From the NCBI GenBank assembly GCA_004352715.1, contig SCFE01000055.1, positions 1,877,137-1,941,136 of the forward strand: a stretch of 64,000 bases of DNA, read 5' to 3'. A program made the position numbers and the translations under genes. Of this stretch, positions 23,601 to 29,546 are shown piece by piece (the first letter of the stretch is position 1; every line of letters begins with the position of its first letter). Source of the stretch: Hofstenia miamia. Lineage: Eukaryota > Xenacoelomorpha > Acoela. The notes below the pieces were generated by a model. That model had not been told where the DNA came from. It made no database searches and saw nothing but the letters and a program-made list of their open reading frames with translations.

Positions 23601-25713
23601 TTTAAGTTTAAGTTTTTTTTCTTCATGTTGTACAGTGGCGCTGTTCTCAATTTCGCATGCAGTGACCTTGTTTTTGCAGTCAAATATATCTGGGAACACG
23701 TTTGTCAAGTGTCAGTTTTTCACACGTGTGCGAGAATATTTCGTATGCATTTCTACTCTGAAATTCAATTCAATTAAAGTTAAAGGAATTGAGAATATTA
23801 ATTCTTTCATGAATGTTTCGCAATAACCAAACGATTATCTTTTCTGACGTTTAAAAAATTCAATGTCTTGCTTGAGAACCAATTTGTAATCGAGGTCGAT
23901 CGGCTTTAACTGTTTTGCTTTATAGAAGATAAACAAATCTTTTTCATTAAATGCATTAAAATAACTACGTATAAAAGCAAATACAACAAATTGGGGTATG
24001 GTCATTAACCGCTTGCGGTTCATGACTAAGGAAGTTTTATTTTTGGTTGGTGTGTAATCAAAGTATAAAATTTAAAGCCTTTCCAGTTGTACTTGTGATT
24101 GTTAAATACTCTTTTAGCGGCATTTTTAATTTTTATTTTGGAAAATCATTCGAAACAGTAATGAAATGAAGATTTTTTTCATTATTCGTTGTGCATATTT
24201 TATTGGTTTAATCACCCAACTACGAGAATTGTTTGTTAGAATTTGTAAATTTAGGAAACCCAATTTTGCCATTTGGAGTGCTTGTATTAAGCACTCCTTG
24301 TAAGTTGAAAAAGATTTCAAATAATAAAAATATTTTGTGGCACCGGTAGGGTAATTTCACCCATATAAAAGTGCGTGCTTTGTTTTCGTTGGCATTCTTT
24401 AGTTTCCCTTTGCTTTAGTTTCTTACTGGTATTTTGTTCTGTCTAACGTGTTTTTGTTTACAATTATTTAACCAACTTTTGTATATAATTTCGTGATTCT
24501 TGCTGAATAGTTAGTGTTCGATATTTGCTAGCAGTCACTAGGTGATAATCCTACAATACAGGATATACAACATTCTAGCTTAAGAAAACATTTTTTAGTG
24601 CCTTTGAATTTCTTCTTTCCTTAAGACGATTTTGAAACTGTCAATATCACATTTCTTTGTCGAATTAGTTCTGTAAGAACATTGCTATCTATATCAAATT
24701 TATGAATCATATTTCAGGAATTCTCACCAATTTTTACGGTTTATTCATAGAGAAAATTTTGTACATAATAGTTTGTATATTTATAGTTTGCTCTTAAGTT
24801 GCATTTATTAAAGTTTATGCTATTTAAGTGCAGTTGTATAAACATTAAAGATGTGGAAAATAATTATGAAATTGTTCCTTCACAATCGGTTTTCTTGCAC
24901 TAAATGTGATCGCACTTACAAAGTATACAATCCTGTACTAAAGGTGAAAGCGGATCAGGACAAGATGCTTTGTCAATCTGCAATTTGAAAAAGTATTTCT
25001 AGAAACGTATTTCTCCACTAGCACATTTATTTGTTATACAAAAAATTCTAAAATCTAAATATGCAGATTAAAGTCACCCTTCAACTATCAAGTCTAACGA
25101 GCTATACAGAGTCAAAAAGCAGTAATTGTTTAATGTAAATTTTCCATCCAATTATTTGATAATTATTGAATAGAATACCGGTACGTGTATATTACTGTTC
25201 TCTAGTCAATCAAATATAATTCTTGTTGATAGTTGTTTTATTTTATTAAATTTTATACATTGTCTTTAATTTACATTTAATTTCTCGTAACTATGATTCC
25301 AGGAGGTTTCATAAAAACAGGCCTAGAAACTCTTAATTTGTTAGATTTAACAAAAATAATATAACTGCTAAAATGTATGCTTTTCAATTGTGGAACTCTT
25401 TCAATGGGATTCCCTTTTTGTCGACTTAGAAAATAATTTCATACATTTAGGTGACTCCATGTACCAAGAATGGGGCTGGAAGATTTTTCAGGCTTTTGAA
25501 AAATATGCACGATTGAATGAAGGTTATTGCAGTTTAGGAACCGTTCTGGATGTCAAAAACACTGCACAATCTAAAATGAACAAAATGGAGAGCTTCTTCT
25601 TAGCAGAAACTTTGAAGTATCTCTTTCTTTTGTTCGATGATAGCAAAACTTTACTCCCCCTTGATGAATGGGTTTTCAACACCGAAGCACATCCGTTGCC
25701 CATTTTTAAGTGA
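2949..25713 (+). CDS. MAN1B1: ER-type class I alpha-1,2-mannosidase (GH47), eight exons, 5' end missing
   Basis: Family GH47 enzymes trim terminal alpha-1,2 mannose from N-glycans. The ER member acts in glycoprotein quality control and ER-associated degradation. Exons: 2949 (or 2958)-3149, 3235-3383, 3554-3731, 3861-4065, 6485-6608, 7986-8186, 8358-8427 and 25451-25713. Every junction is GT-AG and all phases agree. The joined product covers almost the whole catalytic domain, from [16 protein letters not shown] to [11 protein letters not shown] and a TGA. Key residues known in human ER mannosidase I are visible: Glu in [12 protein letters not shown], Asp in KMDHLVC, Glu in RPETLESLF and the calcium Thr in FNTEAHP. 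The conserved cysteines in DHLVCFF and KTCYSM are present. The N-terminal signal anchor is not found. Intron 4 contains a dead mariner and intron 7 (17 kb) several mobile elements. ER-type is inferred from overall likeness; a Golgi paralogue is less likely. Confidence 0.93.
3235..3383 (+). CDS. MAN1B1: Mannosidase exon 2
   Basis: Acceptor GGTTTTAG and donor TCA|GTAAGT. Encodes EFETAKTF (first codon shared with exon 1) and [17 protein letters not shown], the conserved VNLFE-IR-LGGL block. The preceding intron is 85 nt. Confidence 0.92.
3554..3731 (+). CDS. MAN1B1: Mannosidase exon 3, with the [12 protein letters not shown] motif
   Basis: Acceptor GCTTTTAG and donor TCTG|GTTTAT. Encodes [19 protein letters not shown] and [20 protein letters not shown], which holds the first catalytic glutamate. 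It has no ATG of its own, so it is easily missed when scanning for ORFs. Confidence 0.92.
3861..4065 (+). CDS. MAN1B1: Mannosidase exon 4
   Basis: Acceptor TGGAATTTAG and donor GATTT|GTAAGC. Encodes [16 protein letters not shown] and [18 protein letters not shown], the conserved [14 protein letters not shown] block of GH47. Ends with two bases of a codon, completed by exon 5. Confidence 0.92.
4760..5582 (+). pseudogene. Mariner-type transposase remnant in mannosidase intron 4
   Basis: Two plus-strand blocks belong to one transposase: 4760-4954 ([16 protein letters not shown], first catalytic Asp) and 5012-5482 ([28 protein letters not shown], then [12 protein letters not shown] and [17 protein letters not shown]). 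The three acidic positions (WTDES, QQDDA, SPLDYY) fit a DDD mariner-like catalytic core. A stop and an internal deletion separate the blocks, and the N-terminal DNA-binding part is not visible. The right end may be at 5582, where a possible TIR (CTGACTTCTGGGTCCTGCGG) meets TATATATA, but I found no matching left TIR, so the copy seems 5'-truncated. Confidence 0.75.
5583..6056. other. Intronic AT-rich sequence
   Basis: No gene seen. Around 5960-6050 there are words such as GTGTTTCAAGTAAACC that resemble the repeat starting at 6057, perhaps part of the same old element. Confidence 0.4.
6057..6398. mobile_element. Possible non-autonomous element with AGGGTTGGCATG end
   Basis: The left end AGGGTTGGCATGTTTGAAAC resembles that of the element at 13312 (CAGGGTTGGTATGTTTAAAAC). 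The right end TTGCAACCTTGG is a weaker inverse match. The interior is rich in GTTTAAA/GTTTGAGAC words, as in the other copy. No target duplication was found, so the boundaries are approximate. Confidence 0.35.
6485..6608 (+). CDS. MAN1B1: Mannosidase exon 5
   Basis: Found only by following the family, since it lacks a start codon. Acceptor CAATTTAG, donor AAAATG|GTAACC. The phase fits exon 4 exactly (one base to finish the codon). Encodes [17 protein letters not shown] and [15 protein letters not shown] then FSPKM, matching the EGV---LL--S-PSKL-FVGEL region of ER mannosidase I. Confidence 0.9.
6609..7242. other. Mannosidase intron 5, no feature
   Basis: AT-rich. An ORF at 6808-7101 has no family features and is probably chance. 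Confidence 0.5.
7243..7578. mobile_element. hAT-type MITE with perfect 8-bp target duplication
   Basis: The element is 336 bp. It starts CAGACTTGCCAACGAGCC and ends with the inverse GGCTCGTTGACAAGTCTG (one mismatch in 18). It is flanked on both sides by GTCTACGG (7235-7242 and 7579-7586), an exact 8-bp duplication as made by hAT transposases. Subterminal GGCTCG/CTCGG words are repeated many times at both ends, as hAT transposase-binding repeats often are. It encodes no transposase. It sits in mannosidase intron 5. Confidence 0.85.
7986..8186 (+). CDS. MAN1B1: Mannosidase exon 6, with the catalytic Asp and a conserved Cys pair
   Basis: Acceptor CATTTAG, donor GTCAAG|GTACTA, 67 codons in phase 0. 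Starts [13 protein letters not shown], completing the KMDHLVC motif across the intron, and continues with [15 protein letters not shown]. The two cysteines correspond to the conserved disulfide of the family. Confidence 0.93.
8358..8427 (+). CDS. MAN1B1: Mannosidase exon 7, with the catalytic Glu
   Basis: Acceptor GCCATTTAG, donor ATTACAG|GTATTT. Encodes [20 protein letters not shown] then RIT. The Glu in RPETLESLF is the acid/base position described for the family. Ends in phase 1, matched by the exon 17 kb downstream. Confidence 0.92.
8571..8607. repeat. (TA)n microsatellite
   Basis: Nearly pure TA dinucleotide run in the large mannosidase intron. Confidence 0.9.
8608..10046. other. Large-intron sequence without recognised genes
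   Basis: AT-rich. A moderately GC-richer block at 8620-8850 (AACTGGGTTTTCCCCTTAAC) lies between two TA-rich tracts and may be an old insertion, but no coding or terminal repeats were identified. Confidence 0.4.
10047..10393. mobile_element. TTAA-flanked MITE with GACTATAGTC palindromes
   Basis: TTAA occurs at 10043-10046 and at 10394-10397. The left end reads AGGGAGTGTTAGACTTTTGA and the inverse of the right end GGGGGTGCCACACGGTTAGT; both then continue into CTTTTGACTATAG. The palindrome TTTGACTATAGTCAAA or close variants recurs inside. The right end is itself a hairpin (10334-10352 against 10375-10393, two mismatches). TTAA duplication is typical of piggyBac-type transposition. The left and right ends are diverged, so the call is moderate. 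Confidence 0.55.
10398..10769. other. Intronic sequence, no feature
   Basis: AT-rich, lying 3' of the LC3-like gene on the minus strand. No third LC3 exon with the expected QLN-NQAFF region was found here. Confidence 0.4.
10763..11159 (-). CDS. LC3/ATG8-family gene nested in the mannosidase intron, 3' part degenerate
   Basis: Coding exon 1 is 11159-11114 ([18 protein letters not shown], then donor A|GTATGT). Exon 2 is 11041-10879 (acceptor TTCCTTTAG; donor ATCAG|GTAGAT). Phases agree. Exon 2 encodes [17 protein letters not shown], then [20 protein letters not shown] and VVII, the ubiquitin-like core of LC3 including the LDKTKFLVP signature. The product resembles LC3C or LC3A/B more than GABARAP. 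LC3 proteins are conjugated to phosphatidylethanolamine on autophagosomes after cleavage at a C-terminal glycine. Downstream, minus-strand text 10862-10763 resembles a decayed third exon ([17 protein letters not shown] then stop) with a frame change and no terminal Phe-Gly. The gene is therefore either a pseudogene or has a real third exon I did not find. Confidence 0.72.
11160..11714. other. Intronic sequence upstream of the LC3-like start
   Basis: Would contain any promoter of the LC3-like gene. No core promoter element stands out. Confidence 0.4.
11715..12595 (+). pseudogene. 5'-truncated LINE: RT thumb and C-terminal region
   Basis: Translated plus-strand blocks read [20 protein letters not shown] then [15 protein letters not shown], the region after the RT palm in CR1/jockey-type LINEs. 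After a frameshift at about 11885-11890 they continue with [31 protein letters not shown] and [13 protein letters not shown], to a stop at 12505. A short 3' UTR ends in GTT repeats at about 12571-12590. The upstream endonuclease and palm are missing. The family differs from the LINE at 13978, which has an ATT tail. Confidence 0.8.
12596..13311. other. Intronic AT-rich sequence
   Basis: No supported gene. A short open stretch at 13060-13140 ([19 protein letters not shown]) looks somewhat protein-like, but splice signals around it are not convincing. Confidence 0.4.
13312..13619. mobile_element. MITE-like element with CAGGGTTGGTA termini
   Basis: The left end is CAGGGTTGGTATG and the right end CTACCAACCCTG, an inverted match of about 11 bp. 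The interior carries TGTTTAAAACA/TGTTTTAAACA words near both ends. CAGGG-type termini suggest hAT, but the flanking 8 bp do not match, so there is no target duplication to confirm it. Resembles the element at 6057-6398. Confidence 0.5.
13800..13882 (+). other. Orphan exon-like segment, 27 codons
   Basis: Acceptor AACTGTGTTTTAG and a strong donor CAG|GTATGT bound 83 nt. One frame is open, encoding [20 protein letters not shown] and then SLCFQ, ending in phase 0. It cannot be a cassette exon of the mannosidase because its entry and exit phases differ (1 and 0). The exon-like segment at 19142 starts in phase 0, so both could belong to one nested gene. The full-length LINE sits 95 bp after the donor. 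Confidence 0.3.
13978..14715 (+). CDS. LINE ORF1, nucleic-acid-binding type protein
   Basis: 245 codons from ATG to TGA. The N-terminal part ([17 protein letters not shown]; about residues 1-75) is Ser/Leu-rich and helical, possibly a coiled coil. A Pro/Ser-rich linker follows (about 80-145). The last 95 residues begin [19 protein letters not shown] and look like the RRM-like domain found in ORF1 proteins of many LINEs, ending in a basic tail ([10 protein letters not shown]). Such proteins coat the LINE RNA. The TGA that ends it is followed in the same frame by ORF2 with no intervening stop. Confidence 0.82.
   Translation: MAPISLSDLKNLSDAQFASAVSGLKKDAIISLLRQAVSALSSSTPSSNDGPGVISSLSESLSKLSSDVSSLQSQMFSYSAAASRSVSSLPSHPAPSLTPALAPPSALPHPPKQSIPSSTNRNRPCPVFGSSASCRLPAVPTSSLPRPPRKAHIYVGRFAASVSTSDVADHLRSCSLQFDDVISIPPRPDSPFVSFHVVCDQESHRALMNPDVWSEGVLIRYYRLSDDERKSFGLRPRRRNAPRRD
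14716..17604 (+). CDS. LINE ORF2: APE endonuclease plus reverse transcriptase
   Basis: The frame is open for about 960 codons directly after the ORF1 stop. Endonuclease motifs: NAHSL (about 14773), ETW (14860-14868), GDFN (15223-15234), LDLVL, and SDH (15430-15438). RT motifs: [35 protein letters not shown], and YVDD (16738-16749; YADD or FADD is commoner). The C-terminus ends CDCPRCRKT. No RNase H is seen. The PQGS block reads [14 protein letters not shown] where SVLGPLLFL-YIND is usual, so activity is uncertain. There is no ATG before the endonuclease: the first Met is in LSRMDRSSG, after the ETW motif. Expression by stop readthrough or reinitiation is therefore likely. Confidence 0.92.
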   Translation, partial: LSHSDLPPPRNSGFSVLLANAHSLVSLNRRLSFYNFFLQSPVDFIFITETWLDPAIADSVVFPNSTLKVLSRMDRSSGRHGGVLIASRLPNLDIRPISFDSLSFDFCCGCAVVLSDHIVSLLCVYNPPSKSAFFIPIADLSSMFESFHDQSTYLSRHLGFSIRPHFLICGDFNLPNVCWNALDSTDTYESAVLEVFACYSLEQLVFSPTSSSSLLDLVLCSHPDYIFDISVIPVPAKLSDHSFISFNLFVNSTSPSANPAAPQYARFNSDFLSLNAALSSLLPVFSDSFSVDDWFTFFHQVISSYVPRRRKKRASLPFYFSSLTVHSLNKLESYKRHSGTTATPKLASLTEDVINFMELDKVSFLSSFSSGSLQDSYSFLRSLHSKPDLPNLRWNLLSAHSDLEKADLFNAYFPSNFSVPVSMCPGPPAASPLIRLCDMAFSAHDISLMLKSCKLSGPCYPDGVPSFVIHETSSTLSIHLKHLYSFICSTKRYPACWKTSWISPLLKSNQLPSSQVASYRPIAILSRLSIIFERLVFRYVFPKIRHLISSFQHGNLPGRSTITNLLTLIENCYFHSDSNDPGCIIFLDISKAFDRLPHSILLDKLRLFGFDVDFIELFQSYLTNRHQCVKINSSISSPVPVTSGAPQGSVFAVLFFLVAINDLPHSVLNSSCLLYVDDTAIFDFGWSFASNIFSDLEHLSTWSSVNHLDFSTTKTCGISFSVAPPSDLPLPVNFGPHHTHLGVQLAANLNWTEHVSLRLRKANSSLFALFRNVPFNTSSAVKLSLFKSIPRAILLYASPCCWPSRALFHSMERFQKRAFKWISSLDYKDALLKFSTLPLSLYFHACDLLLFNRLLTRKLDLDPFDFIMFSNSCCTRSDDVVTFSIRRTKKHRTLHSFFNRACIAANYILSRNPPTAIDFFSPPPSFKKSLMTFLFAEPFSNFAYSSICSYFISCDCPRCRKT
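17658..17676 (+). repeat. ATT-repeat tail of the LINE
   Basis: TTATTATTATTATTATT-type tail at the 3' end of the element, as in the truncated copy at 260. Confidence 0.85.
17677..19141. other. Intronic sequence, no recognised gene
   Basis: A minus-strand ORF at 18199-18552 (117 aa, hydrophobic and basic) has an ATG but no family resemblance; I treat it as chance or an old repeat. The region is otherwise AT-rich. Confidence 0.4.
19142..19306 (+). other. Orphan exon-like segment encoding a membrane anchor
   Basis: Acceptor ATATTATTTAG and donor ACAA|GTAAGT bound 55 open codons (phase 0-0). The peptide has a basic stretch VKRKKL followed by about 19 hydrophobic residues ([19 protein letters not shown]) and a polar stem with INEKLQKYY. 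This is the layout of a type II signal anchor, as in ER and Golgi glycosylation enzymes. No ATG is in frame, so it would need an upstream exon. It lies after, not before, the mannosidase catalytic exons and would break their frame if included, so it cannot be the anchor of that transcript as assembled. Confidence 0.35.
19307..19984. other. Intronic sequence with a MITE trace
   Basis: Around 19588-19610 a stretch TTTAGTCTTTTATTATAGTC resembles the internal end of the TTAA-flanked MITE at 10047. Nothing else recognised. Confidence 0.35.
19985..21308 (-). pseudogene. P-element/THAP9-like transposase, interrupted
   Basis: On the minus strand, translated text from about 21308 reads [19 protein letters not shown]. 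After an in-frame TAG at 21190-21188 it continues with [15 protein letters not shown] and LRQKLLLPS. After an inserted TIR element it continues with [66 protein letters not shown] and [14 protein letters not shown]. These match P-type transposases in order: LPS-RTL-R, the DEIYIK-type first catalytic Asp, the LEG-FG--RQ-SGG block and the RGGL-HPS end. No THAP zinc finger is visible. One TAG and the insertion are the only breaks I saw. It lies antisense in the mannosidase intron. Confidence 0.78.
20795..20986 (-). mobile_element. TIR element inserted in the P-type transposase, readable as an intron
   Basis: Inverted ends: TAAGTTGGGCAATTATA on the left, and TTAGTTGGGCAACTATA as the inverse of the right (few mismatches). 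An 11-bp near-direct repeat AAGGTGCGCAC (20784-20794) and AAGGTACGCAC (20976-20986) flanks it. On the coding strand the segment begins GTGCGT at 20986 and ends CAACTTAG at 20795. Removing exactly 20795-20986 joins LPS to VRTLQRI, restoring the conserved LPS-RTL-R motif in frame. Read through, it adds stops. It may be a MITE, an intron derived from one, or both. Confidence 0.6.
21550..22549. other. Assembly gap, 1000 N
   Basis: A run of exactly 1000 N, bordered on the right by (TA)n. The round size suggests a placeholder, so true length is unknown. Confidence 0.99.
22550..22573. repeat. (TA)n microsatellite at gap edge
   Basis: About 12 TA units directly after the gap and before the mariner-like element. 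Confidence 0.9.
22577..23115 (+). mobile_element. Internally deleted mariner-like element with 26-bp TIRs
   Basis: The left end CCGGGTGTTTCAAAAGTTTT and the inverse of the right end CCGGGGGTTTCAAAAGTTTT form TIRs of about 26 bp with two mismatches. TA lies directly outside each end (22575-22576; 23116-23117), the mariner target site. The 539-bp body retains a transposase C-terminus at about 22890-23017 ([19 protein letters not shown] and [14 protein letters not shown]), like the end of mariner-type proteins. The catalytic domain is gone, so it is non-autonomous. Confidence 0.85.
23116..23834. other. Intronic sequence, no recognised gene
   Basis: ORFs on both strands around 23484-23826 overlap each other in several frames and show no family features. 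Confidence 0.45.
23835..24023 (-). CDS. Hypothetical 62-aa ORF
   Basis: Starts with ATG (24023) and ends TAA. The peptide ([20 protein letters not shown] start, FKRQKR end) has a basic N-terminus and a mixed body. The composition is more balanced than chance AT-rich ORFs, but no family is recognised and it may be spurious. Confidence 0.2.
   Translation of the reverse strand: MNRKRLMTIPQFVVFAFIRSYFNAFNEKDLFIFYKAKQLKPIDLDYKLVLKQDIEFFKRQKR
24024..25450. other. 3' part of the large mannosidase intron
   Basis: AT-rich, no gene or element recognised. Confidence 0.5.
25451..25713 (+). CDS. MAN1B1: Mannosidase last coding exon
   Basis: Acceptor ATACATTTAG. Encodes [19 protein letters not shown], then [18 protein letters not shown] and [14 protein letters not shown] with a TGA at 25711-25713. 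The Thr in FNTEAHP is the calcium ligand of the family. The protein ends a few residues after this motif, the usual end of ER mannosidase I, so the C-terminus is complete. Confidence 0.93.
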
Positions 25714-26600
25714 CTTTAACAAAGTAGGGATGCGTCTATTTATTTTCAATAATCAAATGCTAGTTTATATTTTTGATAGTTTTCGATTTAGGATGATTTG
25801 TACAGTGATTTCGAACACTTTGATTTTAACATCGAATTCAATAGTTTAATTAATTTGTCTGAAATTTTCTATATAAAATGCGTATGCTTATCAAATAATT
25901 TATTTTGTGATTTTTGTTATATAATAATGTACGAAATAATTTATTTCCGATAACCTTGAAGTTATTCTTTTGGTTTATGTTATCCATTTATTTGTAATGC
26001 TGAAATATAATTTTGAAGTTTGTTTATGAATCCAGACGTATATAATGTGGAATTTCTTAAATTCATGTGTTTACCCTATGACAAAGTTTGAAAAACGCTG
26101 GCGTCGGATTTGTAATTTTTTAAGTTGCCAAAGTGGTTTCAATTGTTGTACATAAATTCAATGATTCGTTTCTAGTTCTCATTACCTTGGAAAAATTGTT
26201 GCTGTATCAAACTGCAAGCGTAGCTTTTTACTTATCCATTTGGTGGCTTTAAATATCTGGTAAATAATTTCGTGTAAAAAACGTATTGACGAAAATGGCA
26301 TCGATATTTATATCTTATTGTGAGCCTGGGGTGATAGTAAATTTTTCAAAAAATATTTTGATTAAATTTCCTGCATTGAAGTGTCATACAATTTGACAAA
26401 GATTGAAGATTTTAGTGAAATTCTCATTAAACCATCAATAATTTCATAAAATTGTCAACATTTGGAAAAAATATTTATTCAATTTGCAAGAAATCCAGTT
26501 TTTTAGTAATAAAATGTTTTATGTCATTGCACAATTGCCAGATATTAAGATGATTGATTTTTGTTCTTATATTGAAATATTTTCAATAAAATTTGTTTTA
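25714..26600 (+). other. Probable 3' UTR of the mannosidase gene
   Basis: Sequence after the stop is AT-rich, with no acceptor needed. AATAAA hexamers at 26508-26513 and 26585-26590 are candidate polyadenylation signals. Which one is used cannot be told from sequence. Confidence 0.4.
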
Positions 26601-26839
26601 AATTAATCATTTTAACCATGTGTTTTTGGCTGCCATAATGAAGTAATAGCTTTGATTGTCGCAATTTAAATTCTAATGTAAGCACTACTTATAAATAAAA
26701 TAGTATTGAGGGTTCATCAAAATGGATTTGCAATGGTAGTTCTTATAAAGATAATCTAATACAATCAAGCATGATGCTATCTTGCATTGTTCCATTTTTA
26801 AAGATCTTATAATGCTAAATAAGCTCATTTGCAGAGAAA

Positions 26840-27160
26840 ATTGACTTCCCAGTCTGGAATTACATTTCGATGAAATTTTCAGACAAACCTCTACGCAATC
26901 TACATCGTGCCTACTTTGTCCTTAAACGACTTCGAACGTAGACTTCCGACTTTAATTTCTTCATTCGAGCAGTAAAGCTCGCAAATTCGCTTAACAAACA
27001 CACTTTATTAGACATATTTAGCTAACCATCATTTTTAAGAGTGAACTCAAGTTACTATTTTTAAAATTTGTAAATGTCCACTATGATCGTTTTAATAATC
27101 CTTTTATGTTTAAGTGCCATTTTTTGTGCAATTTAAGGCTTTTACTACTACTACTATATG
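26840..27160 (+). pseudogene. Possible LINE C-terminal fragment with ACT-repeat tail
   Basis: A plus-strand translation reads FPVWNYISMKFSDKPLRNLH then FVLKRLR and NFFIRAVKLANSLNKH, with stops and frame changes. The last block resembles the FF-RAVKLWNSLP text found near the C-terminus of several LINE RTs. A TACTACTACTAC run at about 27141-27153 would be the tail. Weak but consistent. Confidence 0.4.
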
Positions 27161-27845
27161 CACTGTTAAGCTTATTTTCTTCATAATTTGGTGTGTGGAT
27201 TCATTACATAGAAAATAAACTTTTTTAAACGAAATTGAATTTTCAAAATGTGATTTTGATTTAAACGTTTTTGAAACGATGTTACGTCGGATTTATCTGC
27301 TTTTAAATTTGTAAATTTAGTAATGGAATGTGTATCCCTCAAAAAACTTTGAAATAGTAGATTATTGATTATAGAAAAGTAGGTCTTGGGGAAAATACAT
27401 ACTAACACTTCAATGTGCCAATGCATCAAGCAAGCTGTTATTTATACTAAGTAGAAGCCAAAACTATGTTGAACTGTTGTTGGGAATTAACTTTCTGCAC
27501 GTTACTTTGTTGAACCAGATATTCATAGAGACTTGGGGAGACTAATTTTATTGCATATTGGCTAGGGTAGAGGTTTCTTTAGTACGGGCTTTGAGCTTAA
27601 AATAAGTATTTGTCCTTTTCAATGAGTTTAGTTGTTAACTCTCGACATGCCGAGGTCAAGTTCACCTTACTTAGGCCAAGGTCGGTCGCTTTAACCGACC
27701 TACAATAAATCTTAAAATTACTCGCCTTGAACGTTGTTTTTCTATTATCTATGCTTACAGATAATCGATTATGTATATCTTATGCAATATGATTGATTAT
27801 ATGATAAAATTGAAGACATAAAGATAACCCAAAACATTTTCATTC
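27161..27845. other. No gene recognised
   Basis: Contains a small GC-richer block with a short inverted pair (27676-27705, GGTCGGTCGCTTTAACCGACC) that can form a hairpin. Possibly the 3' UTR of the piggyBac-like element that follows on the minus strand. Confidence 0.35.
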
Positions 27846-28255
27846 GTTGTGGGAAATATATGCCTTTTTAAGGTTATTCGGTACACAAACTGCACCAAAG
27901 AGTCAATATGCCTCTTGCAGCATTCTTTATTGCATTTCCTGCAGGTTTCCGATTCCCTGTTTGCGTTTTTGGCAGATCTGCCAGAAATTTTGCACACAAA
28001 GCACGCAAATTTCGGTCTGAAGTAGTTGCTGCAACATGGGATTTTGTAGAAACAGGTCGTCTACCGTCAATTAACTTTCCTGAGCGCGTGCGAACTTCTA
28101 CAACTTTTCTTTCAAATCGCAGACGGCGTATTATGTGCTGGTGAGTCATTTTCTTTGCCAATGTGATCAGGGCCTCTCTTCTATACTTCAAGTCTTTTTT
28201 CGACCAGTCATGTTTTGTGATGTTGAAAATTGTTAGGCATTGATCGCTGTGATAT
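27846..28255 (-). pseudogene. piggyBac-like transposase C-terminal remnant
   Basis: Minus-strand text begins VDITAINA, like the D-S-INAY motif of piggyBac transposases. After a break it continues with IFNITKHDW, YRREALITLAKKMTHQHIIR and STKSHVAATTSDRNLR. A frame change then gives ACFVCKISGRSAKNANRE and ETCRKCNKECCKRH, the Cys-rich zinc-binding tail. The order DITAINA, RR--LI-LAK--T, then CxxC...CxxC matches the C-terminal third of the family. At least one stop and one frameshift make it dead. The catalytic part is absent. Confidence 0.62.
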
Positions 28256-28334
28256 CCACAAATTTTGGAAATGCACTAGAGGCTATCTTGCAGTTTGCAA
28301 CTGACAGCTGTAGTGCTTGGCCATTTGATCACAT

Positions 28335-28860
28335 AAGATAAGATATGAGAATCTTTATTCAGATAAATGTTAACAATTAAATAACTGATAATTTATCTGA
28401 ATAGCATCATTAAATTCACAAAAACAAATATATACAATTCACAAAAAATTACAAAAGAAATATTGCAAGCTATGATAAATTACTATAGTGCTATTTTAAT
28501 AACGAATTAGTCATTGTTATAAAATTTGTATACTAGCCATGATTTTCCAGACATATATTTTTGCTTAAGGAAGATTTTTAAATGTTTTTTAAAAGATTTC
28601 AATTTTTCAATATTTTTAATTTCCTTAGGTAGCGAATTACAGGTTTGAATGGCGACATTAATGAAGGTTTTCTTAAAACGTTTTTATTATACTTAACACA
28701 TGTAAAAATATTTGATCTTGAATTCTGTTTATGAGTAAATCCCGGTATTTTAATCGTATTATAAAGTGGTAGGTTTCTGATTAGCTTGAAGAATGTCAAA
28801 AGGGTATTCAGTAGTAAGGTGACGGGGAGACCCCTCCCCATTGGGACACCCTGAAGTTCT
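28335..28860 (-). pseudogene. 5'-truncated LINE, RT C-terminus
   Basis: Minus-strand blocks read FFKLIRNLPLYNTIKIPGF and HKQNSRSNIFTC. After a frame change they give KTFINVAIQTCNSLPKEIKN and LKSFKKHLKIFLKQKYM, the familiar R-----F---A---WN-LP-- and L--FK--LK--L end of CR1/jockey-type RTs. The minus-strand 3' end carries a TTTATTCAGATAA-type UTR near 28360. Only about 130 codons remain. Confidence 0.7.
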
Positions 28861-29285
28861 CGTAACACCCATGACTATTTGCCATGTGGAAATGATGTGA
28901 TTTTATTGGACGCAATCTAGCGACGAAATGTTTTTGACAAAATTAAATTGAGCAAATTAATTTTTTAGACAATTTGTTCAGACCAAAGTGTGAATTCTTG
29001 ATTTTTTAGAATTTAGGCAAACTGATATTTTTGATGAAAAATTTCACTTAGGGTGTGTTTGTTGTAAAAATGTTTAAACATGCAACACCATGGTCTTAAG
29101 GAAACCAATTCATAGATCCAAAACACAAATATAATGCGTTATTTGCATTAGAGCGTGTTTCCAAGTGTGTTAATATTGATCAAAACAAATATGCAAGAGG
29201 TGGAAAACAACAATTTCTTTAGCAATTACATGTAAATTGTAAAAGCATACATTACCGCAATGGCTTTGAGTGATGAAGTTCAGCA
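28861..29285. other. No gene recognised
   Basis: AT-rich. The GC-rich 28820-28850 stretch (GACGGGGAGACCCCTCCCC) is partly self-complementary and marks the LINE junction. Confidence 0.4.
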
Positions 29286-29471
29286 TTGTACAATCTTCAA
29301 GTTTCCATCTTCATTCTAAAATATGACGGCACTTCCACATTCACCCAGGAGGTGGCCGCCAGAAATGCGTTAAGCCATTTATTTAATGTGGCTGGCTTTC
29401 CCCAGGAGGCCTATTGTTACCACGGACCTAAACCATGGGCAATGAAAACGATAATAACAATTCCAAAATAA
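29286..29471 (+). other. Possible exon or small ORF of unknown function
   Basis: An open stretch encoding ILKYDGTSTFTQEVAARNAL, then SHLFNVAGFPQEAYCYHGP, to a TAA. The base composition is higher in GC than its flanks and the peptide is well balanced, so a coding origin is plausible. The AARNALSHLF stretch faintly recalls the last helix of double-stranded RNA-binding domains, but this is not enough for a call. An AG acceptor precedes it (GTTCAG). Confidence 0.3.
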
Positions 29472-29546
29472 AATATCTAGTGACATTTGATAACACCCAA
29501 GTACTATATAATTTGTAAAAATGTAAGCTCAGTTAGTGAAAATAGA

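Noticed and set aside
24364-24371. TATAAAAG as a promoter TATA box
   Set aside because: One motif in AT-rich intron sequence with no start exon or initiator context that I can tie to a gene.
27908-28144. Plus-strand ORF opposite the piggyBac remnant
   Set aside because: The minus strand carries the recognisable INA, RR--LI and Cys-rich motifs.
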